Of a DNA stretch of 64,000 nucleotides, positions 52,901 to 59,532 are shown piece after piece; the stretch's first letter is position 1, and each line of letters begins with the position of its first letter. The position numbers and the translations under genes were made by a program. The notes beneath the pieces were generated by a model. That model searched no databases. It was given only the letters and a program-made list of their open reading frames with translations, and was not told the origin of the DNA. The DNA comes from Cyanophora paradoxa (lineage: Eukaryota > Glaucocystophyceae > Cyanophorales > Cyanophoraceae), in assembly GCA_004431415.1 (NCBI GenBank), contig QPMI01000163.1, positions 124,001-188,000 on the forward strand, read 5' to 3'.

Positions 52901-55858
52901 CGCCGAGTACGACGCGCCCGTCGCCGCCAAGGCCTGGCCAGATGGGCCCTTCATCCCCCGACCTGCGGCCCGTCCCCACCGGTCAGCGGCTATGCAGGGC
53001 GAAGGGGCGGCGGCGGCGCCGCCGGGGGGCGAGGAGGTGGCAGCGGTGCCCCTGCCTGCGGACGAGGAGGAGATCGACGAGGATATTGAGCTGCAGGAGG
53101 GGGATCCGGTGCCGGAGGACGAGGTGCCCGAGGAGAGCGGGGACGAGGAGGAGGAGGAGGAGGAGACCGCCGAGTACGACGCCGAGGCAGAGGAGGAGGC
53201 GGAGGAGGAGATGGAGGCGGAGGATGAGGGCGCCAACATGCTCGATTTCGATGATAGGGCCCTAGCAGAGGTTCTAGCAGACGATCTAGCGGAGGGGGAA
53301 ATAGACGAAATGGATTTGGACCAGACATAGCGCACCTTGTAACCTAGATAGTGCGATTCTCAGTAGCAGCTTCACGACTTTGCCCTCTTGCGCGCCGCCA
53401 CCGCGGCCGCGAGCTGTGCCGCGCGATCCTTCCTGCTGCAGGATTAGGCGAGCAAGTAGCCGAGCGGGGGGCGAGGGGGAGGGGGCGCACTTGGGGACCG
53501 AGGCGGATGCGGCGGGGGCAGGTAGGGCGGCAGCGGCCGGTGGGGCAGCAGCAGCAGGGGCCGACAGGGCGGCGACCGGCGGGCGGGGGCGGGCGGGGCG
53601 GCGGCGGCGGCGGCCGGCAGGGCGGCGGCGGCGGGGGCCGGCGGGGCGGCGACGGCGGGGCCGGCAGGGCGGCGGCGGCGGGGGCCGGCAGGGCGGCGGC
53701 GGCAGGTTCTGAAGGGGCTGCTTCGGGGACAGGCGGCGCCTTGGCGACGGTGTTGGCGCCGGCGCGGCACCGGCGCGGGCGCTTCACGGGGACAGCCGCG
53801 AGGGCCCCGCGAGGCTGGCGATGCGCTCGCCGTCGGGGCCGTACTCGTAGCTCGGAAGCTCGAGCGTGACGTGCCCACCTTTCCTGCCCGAGCGCTTCGT
53901 GGCCACGATCCGACCGGGACCTGCCGCGCCCAAGGAGCAGAGCTTCGTAAGCGAGCGGCGCGGCGAGGGCGGGCCGGGCGCACGCTCGTCGAACTGGACG
54001 ACGTCATGGGAGCCCGTGTGGCGCGGCACGATTAAGCCGCCGTACGCCTTCTCGACGGTGACGGTCTGCATCTCGCTGTGCTTCCGGATCGCCTTCCCGT
54101 CCGCGTCCCGCTTGCAGACGCGCTTGGACGCTTGCGCCACGCCGGAGGGACCGAGAACAGCTGCAAAGAGGTCGGAAAAAGAACAGCGAGCGGGAAAAAG
54201 GAAGCGGCTTCCACCAGCAGCGGTCTCGCGGTCCGGAAGCTCGATAACGAAGCGATTCGCCGCCGGCAGCTTGTCAACCGGGATCGGCTGGCCCGTCTTC
54301 GGGTCGATGGGCGTGGCGACGTGCGCGACCTGCGCCACGATGTTCTCCTGCGATGCGCACCGTTAGAGGATAGGAAAAAGAACTTCGAACGAGTCATAAG
54401 AGCCGCAGACCAACATTGCCGGCCCGGCCACCGGGATCTTGACGTTGACAAGCTGCGTCCCGGTCTTCCGGCGCTTGAGGGCGTTCGCGGCGGCGTCCTG
54501 AAGGTAGCCAATCGCCTCCACGCGCTCCTCCGGCCTCGACAGCGGCCGGAGGAAGCACGCCATCTTCTTCTTCGCCACTCGCTTGAGCCTCGCGTTGAAG
54601 GCGAGGGCGACGTCGAACTGGAAGGAGCCGTCGCCCGGGAACGTCATGATTTGCTTACAGACGTAGATGTGGGGATCGGCGTGGTTGAGGGCTTTGTACT
54701 CGTCCGCGGCCACCACCTTCGCGGGTGCGTGAACCTGCGCGCACGGGCATCGGACGCTGGAACGGGGCGCGGGCGCGGCGGGCGGACCGTCACGTTCGAG
54801 TAGTAGATGAGGTGGTTTGCGATGGCCACGGCTGCCTGCTCCCCGTCTGCCTTGATGATCACGCTGCCGAGCCCGCAGTCCTTCACATCGGAGTCCTCCG
54901 GGCGCACGAAGCGCCGAAGGATGACGCCGTTGACGGAGTAGTTGAAGTCGCCGCGCTTCGCCTTCGTCTGTGTTGGGAACTCGCCCTCGACTCGCGCCAA
55001 AATCGTTTCACCTGGGCGCGGGAAATGGAAGGGCTTCGGGCGAACGACGCTGAGTTCTGGACACAGCTGGGTGTCTGAGCTAACTGAACAGATGACGAAG
55101 TCGCCAAGGCGAACGTGGTAGGCGCGGCCGCTGGTGTCCAGGCAGCGGACCGTTGCCGCGGGGTGCTCGCCCTTGAGGATGTCGAGGTCAGGGAGCTTGG
55201 GCTCCTTCGCCTTGCGCGCCTGCTGAGTGATCTTGTTGACACGCTTCATGTTGCCCTTGCCGGCCCACGAGCTGCTGCTGTCGGGTCGCTTGCCGTGCCA
55301 GCGGTGCCGACGTCGGGCCTCGTCGAAGCCGTCATCCCAGAGGCTGGGTTCCTTTCGCTTTGACTGCTTCATGCACGGCGGCGTGCAGGAATGCTCGCGC
55401 TCGGGCGTGCGCGATGGCGGGAAGCTAGCTAGTCCGGCCTAGCCGAGGGAAGCTGACTAGCAAGCCGGCCTGCTGACCGTTACTGTGACCGTTGTGGCCG
55501 CGTGTGTACGCCACTGTGTACGAGGCCAAGTTCGAGCTCAAGTTTGCGCTGGGCTAATTTCATTGGCGGAAGAAGTTAACAATGGGCGGGGCGTGACGCA
55601 AACTCCGTTCAGTTTGAAACGATCTGACTACATTCTGCCTGAACATGAGGACACAATCAAGGCCCTCTTTCCAAGAGCTGAAATAAAAACCATCGAAGGA
55701 GCAGGCAAGTCTTGAAGTCTTAGAGTCAAGACCACTGACACAGAAGTTCTGAGTTTCCTCCTGCAGGCCACTGGGTGCACAGCGAGAAGCCTGCTGAACT
55801 TGCGCAAGTGCTTCATCGCTTTCTGCAGAAAGCCTACATCTTCGAAGGCAACCATTGA
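46987..55858 (+). CDS. ABHD11-like alpha/beta hydrolase, split by a 7.2-kb insertion
   Basis: ABHD11 is a mitochondrial serine hydrolase. The start is ATG 46987 (MRVVVPWLRTAQRDARYALQ), an Arg-rich presequence. Exons: PPICIL to 47157; a 9-nt microexon HGL (47209-47217); FGALPNWRGFISKMDAEYAN from 47272; ARNHGTSEHHPDMSY; ELMAHDLRAWMGCHNLSSAI; GHSMGGKAVAQ (nucleophile Ser); LALENPSLVSALIVVDIAPV; VDLSTLKSRADADATLAPHV; DPRVRGFLLTNLVHSATGYK; TYDGPTLFIRGSAS to 48386. The rest resumes at 55622 with DYILPEHEDTIKALFPRAEI, then GHWVHSEKPAELAQVLHRFL (catalytic His), stop 55858; the last intron begins GCAAGT. Splicing GTAAGG (48388) to the nearest CAG near 55609 would break the frame, so the allele may be dead. 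GC content is clearly lower than in neighbouring genes. Confidence 0.85.
47209..47217 (+). other. Nine-nucleotide microexon coding His-Gly-Leu
   Basis: CACGGACTG lies between a GGCGCAG acceptor and a GTGGGT donor. The upstream exon ends phase 0 after CIL (donor GTACGA at 47158). The downstream exon starts phase 0 with FGALPN after CTGAAGCCCTGCTCAG. The three residues complete the oxyanion-hole motif LHGLFG conserved in ABHD11 proteins, and without them the motif is absent. Confidence 0.8.
48387..48538 (+). repeat. 152-bp direct repeat, copy 1
   Basis: This copy begins exactly at the left edge of the insertion (CGTAAGGAGCTGTTTCGC) and ends GGCTATCAG. It is near-identical to 51657-51808 over its whole length. 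Confidence 0.92.
48700..50359 (+). CDS. Coiled-coil protein carried in the insertion (multi-exon)
   Basis: The start is ATG 48700 (MPLSVLSAKVGSAFGSIRAW). The first part is Ala/Pro/Ser-rich with Lys/Arg clusters (PKRVSRKRAAAATSQPSP). After a join near 49440 it reads CKRRKCDVEMTGEEEDRFTP, FRIEEEDAALYRRLTGCKRV and SKLLEAIEYLQQRV. A long coiled coil follows: REELQQKCSSLERELPDLRW, QRQIAQREEKIAQLEKEMMQ, VKNLEEECEELQNQNAALQT and VWRKEERMYIKEVEELEAVI, with the stop at 50359. No catalytic domain is seen. Part of its first exon (48807-48983) is repeated in inverted form at 51808-51983, next to the transposase-like ORF. This suggests that it belongs to the transposon family, perhaps as a DNA-binding accessory protein. 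Confidence 0.5.
48807..48983 (+). repeat. 177-bp inverted repeat, arm 1
   Basis: The sequence from CAGCACCTGCGGCAGCC to GGAGCGACTCCC reappears reverse-complemented at 51808-51983 with almost no differences. Confidence 0.92.
50650..50782 (+). repeat. Short direct repeat with 27-bp core
   Basis: GGCGCGCCTGGTAATCTGCT followed by CGGGAAG occurs at 50650-50676 and again at 50756-50782, about 106 bp apart, in the gene-poor middle of the insertion. Confidence 0.8.
51657..51808 (+). repeat. 152-bp direct repeat, copy 2
   Basis: Second copy of the repeat at 48387-48538. It is followed immediately by the inverted copy of 48807-48983, so the two repeats abut here while they are 268 bp apart in the first location. 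That arrangement points to an internal rearrangement or a deleted element copy. Confidence 0.92.
51808..51983 (-). repeat. 177-bp inverted repeat, arm 2
   Basis: Reverse complement of 48807-48983, which codes part of the coiled-coil protein (ALSEQVVQPAHAAPAAHA when read on the minus strand). Confidence 0.92.
51978..53330 (+). CDS. Transposase-like C-terminal ORF with acidic tail
   Basis: The frame is open for 450 codons to a stop at 53330; the first 60 or so residues look non-coding, and a CTCAG acceptor near 52171 may be the true exon start (VRLDDALHGIKSWVAGFF). The core includes EDQQKRIEDLQRHLRDKYAR, HFPLWKIFTRYMHSTLAHLA, FWARVDNTNAPGRWSCEVIE and SYMGLLRRLRHTVTSLGGGW. The pattern (YMH-x-L-x-H...G...S-x-E-x-x-E) resembles the last conserved block of several large DDE-type transposases (KDZ/Dada/TNP2-like), in which an H and an E near the C-terminus are conserved. 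It ends in a long Glu/Asp tail (EESGDEEEEEEETAEYDAE). The earlier DD residues are not seen, so it is either a truncated copy or missing exons. Confidence 0.45.
   Translation: MLGDRSSRAAGSGRPPSSQRTENPHPRARRQRPPAAAPEQHAARRCRRGEKPATPRLSGRQRAPQVRLDDALHGIKSWVAGFFVYFFLALACGASEDQQKRIEDLQRHLRDKYARNIKFEKTENGATYKFFQKISANTAKKILEDPEAPDTLFSICFGDSKESWSEKTRGMHEIWQLRQIIYQYERNMKPDEEARQQVIEAVAELQGLMETHFPLWKIFTRYMHSTLAHLAFWARVDNTNAPGRWSCEVIESYMGLLRRLRHTVTSLGGGWNKDLDMLKQIMTHQRRRLALWMRNMTEASAGGKDAAHAEYDAPVAAKAWPDGPFIPRPAARPHRSAAMQGEGAAAAPPGGEEVAAVPLPADEEEIDEDIELQEGDPVPEDEVPEESGDEEEEEEETAEYDAEAEEEAEEEMEAEDEGANMLDFDDRALAEVLADDLAEGEIDEMDLDQT
53331..53783. other. GGC/GGGGC-repeat stretch between two convergent ORFs
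   Basis: A low-complexity run of GGCGGCGGC and GGGGCCGGC units (about 53510-53710) lies between the ends of the transposase-like ORF and the minus-strand gene. It would code Ala/Pro in several frames; I do not treat it as a gene. Confidence 0.5.
53784..55372 (-). CDS. Unrecognised spliced gene inside the insertion
   Basis: The start is ATG 55372 (MKQSKRKEPSLWDDGFDEAR). Joined exons give a roughly 450-residue soluble protein: KITQQARKAKEPKLPDLDIL, VRCLDTSGRAYHVRLGDFVI, HFPRPGETILARVEGEFPTQ, FNYSVNGVILRRFVRPEDSD, IIKADGEQAAVAIANHLIYY, DPHIYVCKQIMTFPGDGSFQ, VKIPVAGPAMLVCGSYDSFE, AANRFVIELPDRETAA, VEKAYGGLIVPRHTGSHDVV and HVTLELPSYEYGPDGERI, with the stop at 53784. At least four introns have good GT...GCAG sites, one with CTCTAAC. 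Clean splicing and a balanced amino-acid content argue that it is functional, but I recognise no family. It could be a transposon-encoded protein or a captured host gene. Confidence 0.65.
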
Positions 55859-56590
55859 ATTGGTCATGTGCATCGGACCCCAAAGCTTCAACAAGCAGCC
55901 AAAAAAAATATTTGGTTTGTTGAAGCAGGCGAAGGGCAGGCATGCAAGACGAAATTGTGGAATGCATTCCTCCCCGCCCAGCAACCTAGCTATAGGGGGG
56001 GCGAACAAGGTCGAGCCGGCCATGCAAGCCGGGGCTCGAGCCAGGGGGGGGAGAGGCGGCCTCTGACGGAAACAGTGCTAGCTCATTTAATTTCTAGCTC
56101 GTGTCGCGGGCCTGAGTCATCGATATCAAATACAGGCTAGCCTGCCTCTATTCTGTAAGATTATGTGCATTCCGCATATATCCGCACGAGCTATCGCTAG
56201 AGGCCAGAGTTTCTTCGAGCGCCGAAGTCCGGGACCGGGTACCACCCCCCCCTTAGGAGGGCTCGAGCCAGCTCGAACCTGGAACGGGCCGGCTCGAGCC
56301 AGCTCAAGCCGGGGGTTTCAAGCTCGAGCCGCAGCTCTAGTGCACTCTAGTGCTGATCCACCATGAGAAAACGTTAATGCGGCACTTCCCTTTTTGCTCT
56401 GCCATTCAGTCCTTTTGTGTCTTCTTACCCACCGTGAAAAACACCATAATTTGCATAAACACATTACGGTACACTGCGCCACGACTGCAACGTGACTAAG
56501 CGGAGCGGCGTTGTTCGGTTTATTCCAACGCATCGGCGCCTAATCTAGTGACAGACACGGAACAGCGCCGGCACGCGAGAAAAAGGCCCA
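55859..56590. other. Intergenic interval
   Basis: This is the 3' flank of the hydrolase and the 3' flank of the rhodopsin gene. Repeated GAGCCAGCTCGAACC / CTCGAGCC words occur at about 56030 and 56260-56330. No gene is seen. Confidence 0.4.
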
Positions 56591-58207
56591 CTACGCCTTG
56601 GAGAGCACACCAGAGTAGATGGTGGAGCTAGTGTACGAGGTCGGGAGCTTCATCTTCTCGGGGTCCTTGAACGAAGCATCCTCAATCGCCGAGCGCGAGA
56701 AGAGCAGGATCACACCGAAGAGCGCTGGAACAAAGATCAGAAAAGGAATATATGGCCGGCTCTTTGATGAGCTCACCCTTCGAGAAGGTGTCGACAACGG
56801 CGTACGAGACGATCTCGGCCGCAAGGGAGATGGCGTGCGTGCCGGTGGCGATGATCCAGATAAGCGGGTACGCGAACCAGGCGATGATGGAGATGATGAT
56901 GAGGATGTTGTAGGTCTGCTCGCTCGTGAGCGTAGACCCTACAGTCAGAGGAACATGCCGCACCTTCTCGACCTCCGGGGACTTCTCGCGGGCGTTCTTG
57001 CGGAGAACGGTCACCCACGCGACGATGATGGGGATGAAGCACATGTTGGAGATGCCGAACCAGCCCCACTTGGTGCCGGTGCTGAACAAGACACGTTCAG
57101 AATTTAACGATCCCAATAGAGCGATAAAACAGCCGCTGTGCTCACATGGAGAGGGCGCCCATGAGGCCAGTGCCGACCATGAGCATGCCAGAGAGAGCCA
57201 GACCAATGGTCAGAGCCTTGGTTGCGCTAGCCAACAGGCACAGGTTCAGGATGATGAGCGGCACGGTCAGGAACCTGAGCCAAGATGTAAGACAAATGAA
57301 GGCCACACTAACACGAACTGTGCCACTGACCAGTCAATGTAGCGCGCATAGTAGAACACGCGGTACGGGCTGAAGTCGCCGTTCTGCGACGCATCTGAGC
57401 ACGAGTTTGCGCAAACTGGAGCCCACATCTGCTACGCACCGACCAGGTGTCGAACAGGGCAACAGAGCCCTGGCCGCGGGCCATGCAGTAGTACGCCATC
57501 GTGGAAATGCCAGAGTACAGGGTGGTGATGTAGTGGAAGCGGCGCTTGTGCTCCTCACGGCGGAGGGTGAGGATCAGGAAGAGGGTGAACATCGCCGCCT
57601 GGATGCCGAACTCAATCCAGAAGAAGACCTGGCCGCGCTCGGCGGCGTCCTCCGGCGAGTAGAAGTCGGGGCCGAGGCCGGTAATGCGGTTGTAGCACGT
57701 CCGCTGGATAGCGAGCTGCACCGACTCCGGGTCCTTCAGGTACGAGCCCGCGTAGAAGGACGCGAACTGATCGTAGGTGAAGGAGCACTGGCCGTTCGGG
57801 ACGAACGCCGACTGACGGTTCTTGTTGTTCAGCGCGTAAGTCTGGTACCACCGGGCGAAGGTGGGGGACATCTCCTGGCCGGGCAGGGGGGCCGGCTCGC
57901 CAGTGTTGGTGTCGAAGAGCACCGTCTGGCTGCCATACATCTGGTTGAGGGTCTGGGCCTGGTCGAAGGTGAGGGCACCGTTGTTGTTGAGCGGCAGAAG
58001 CGGATCCACGCGATTGCCGGCCGCGTCGGCAACCTTCTGGACCAGCGGCTGGCCGCCGGGCACGGTCACGCCGGCGACGCGGGTGGTCGCGGTGCCATCA
58101 ACGATAGTGTTGGTGCGGGGGTTGGTCTGCAGGTCAAAGACATGGCTGAGGCCAGAGTCGGCAATGTTGCCGGCCATCTGGGGGGCCGACACTTGCAGGA
58201 GGACCAT
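56591..58207 (-). CDS. Microbial (type 1) rhodopsin with long N-terminal extension
   Basis: This is a seven-helix retinal protein. The start is ATG 58207; exon 1 runs to 57440. About 175 residues precede helix A, including MVLLQVSAPQMAGNIADSGL, two related segments (ALTFDQAQTLNQMYGS and SFTYDQFASFYAGS) and conserved-looking Cys. Helix A is FFWIEFGIQAAMFTLFLILT, helix B FHYITTLYSGISTMAYYCMA, helix C YYARYIDWFLTVPLIILNLC. Its key positions are Asp (acceptor, as in RYxDW), Thr four residues on, and Asn where bacteriorhodopsin has the Asp-96 donor. Helix F is IIAWFAYPLIWIIATG. Helix G is EIVSYAVVDTFSK, then ALFGVILLFSRSA, with the Asp and the retinal Schiff-base Lys in DTFSK. The stop is at 56591. 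Introns are GT-AG with CTCAGA, CTGACT and CTGATC branch-like motifs. It could be a slow proton pump or a photosensor. Confidence 0.9.
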
Positions 58208-58385
58208 CGTTTATTCTGCCAACGGCAACGCGCGGCGCAGTCAGTAACGGCCTCGCAGTGCTACTAATGTAACAGCTAGCTGGCTGCGGGAGGGCGCTGC
58301 GGGAGAGGCAGACCTGTTGACTGCGCAGTCCGCAGTTCTTTACCGACTGGCGGTGCACTAACTTGGTGCGGTACCCGTCCCTGGT

Positions 58386-58560
58386 GGCTCCTCCCCTCCA
58401 GCTTCCTCCCCCCCTTTACTTCGATTCCCGGCGAGTCTACTTCAGAGAACCGCTCCGCGTCCTTCGAATTCCACCGGGCGATGGGCGTCTGCAAGCGAGT
58501 GACGCAGCAGAGCAGCTAAAGCACAGCAGTGAGAGCAGGCGAAGCGCCGAGCACTGCAGC
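58386..58560 (+). repeat. Dispersed repeat, copy B
   Basis: This matches the reverse complement of 41690-41880 over about 150 bp with scattered changes; shared words include TCCCGGCGAGTCTACTTC and ACGCAGCAGAGCAGC/GCGCAGCAGAGCAGC. It lies just upstream of the rhodopsin start. Confidence 0.6.
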
Positions 58561-59098
58561 TGGTACGAAGCCCTTCCCGCTGCTGCACAGCCCGAAGCCC
58601 GAGGCGCTGCTGCACAGCCCGAAGCTATATCAGCCCGACGCGTGCACGTGATCGGCGCCGCGCGGCCGCATGCGCAGAGGCCGAGCTCGAGGAGCCGAGC
58701 TCGCAGATCTAGATCTAGAGGCCGTGGCTCTACGTCGACGTCCTGGGCCGGGCCGGCGCCATGCATATGGCCACGCGTACGTATACGTCCACTCGATCGA
58801 TCGGTGCGCGCGTATGCGGAGCTGCTCCCCGGGGCCTGCGATGCAACAATACGCTTTCGCTAGCGCTCAGGCCTAGGCCGTTGCATTGCAATTGGGGACC
58901 TTATGCTGGACGGAGCCTTGGCCTCATGCTAAAGCTGGACCTTGCGCTCGCCTCAACGGTCAACATGCGCTCGCCTTGCGCTAGCGCTCGCCTTTAAAGC
59001 TTGCAATAGACTCGATCGCGAATTAATATTGCGCTCTCAGAGTCTGATGACATCGCAACCGGCACGTGACATGTACATGTACATCGCGTGCACTGCGG

Positions 59099-59142
59099 CA
59101 CGGTCATGATCACGCACGCCCACGGTCATGATCACGCACGCC
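59099..59142 (+). repeat. 22-bp tandem duplication
   Basis: CACGGTCATGATCACGCACG plus CC occurs twice head to tail, at 59099-59120 and 59121-59142. Confidence 0.95.
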
Positions 59143-59532
59143 ACGACTGTCCGATACATTATCGACTCACACGTACCGTACTGAATAAAAAATTGCCTCA
59201 GTGCCGCAGTACCAACGCCACGGTCATCTTGTGCCCTCAGGCCTAAAATGAAAAATTCGAAACCGCGGGCCGCCGGGCCGGGCCGCTTGAACTCGGAAGC
59301 CTAGCTGAAAATAAAACTGCCTCACCGTGGCACTGCAGCTGCGCATGCCAGGCTGCCAGGCTGGCCATGGTTCTAATTTTACAACTAAAAACCAGTAAGC
59401 TTGATTTCCAAAGTTCAAGCTCTGATTAGATTGCTGGCTGTACATGTACGAACTTGAGAGGCGGGGCTTAAGCTTGCCGCAGCGCGACCAGCGGCCTTCT
59501 AGATTCGATAAGGCGGGCTCATGCCATAATGA

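Larger units (their letters stand above)
48387..55621. mobile_element. Large insertion inside the ABHD11-like coding sequence
   Basis: The hydrolase reading stops at 48386 (...GCATC) and resumes at 55622. ATC is present at both edges (48384-48386 and 55622-55624). Removing the 7235 bp plus one ATC restores an uninterrupted, family-consistent reading (GSAS joined to DYILPEH). The insert begins CGTAAGG and ends GAAACG (complement CGTTTC), so terminal inverted similarity is only about 3 bp. Inside are a 152-bp direct repeat, a 177-bp inverted repeat, a coiled-coil gene, a transposase-like ORF and a spliced minus-strand gene. A 3-bp duplication would fit CACTA-type elements, but the termini do not. 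It may be several nested insertions. Confidence 0.6.
58208..59532. other. Repeat-rich intergenic interval
   Basis: No gene is supported. It contains copy B of a dispersed repeat (58386-58560), a 22-bp tandem pair (59099-59142), and many short palindromic words (GTACATGTACAT, CATGGCC, GTGCCGCAGT). Composition becomes AT-richer after 58990. Confidence 0.45.

Noticed and set aside
48387-55621. Helitron or LTR element as explanation of the insertion
   Set aside because: There are no TC...CTRR ends, no long terminal direct repeats at the edges, and no helicase or reverse transcriptase frame; the 152-bp repeat's second copy is internal, not terminal.
56591-58207. Channelrhodopsin
   Set aside because: The helix B Glu series typical of cation channelrhodopsins is not seen, and helix C has the pump-like RYxDW...T pattern. 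A pump or sensor fits better.
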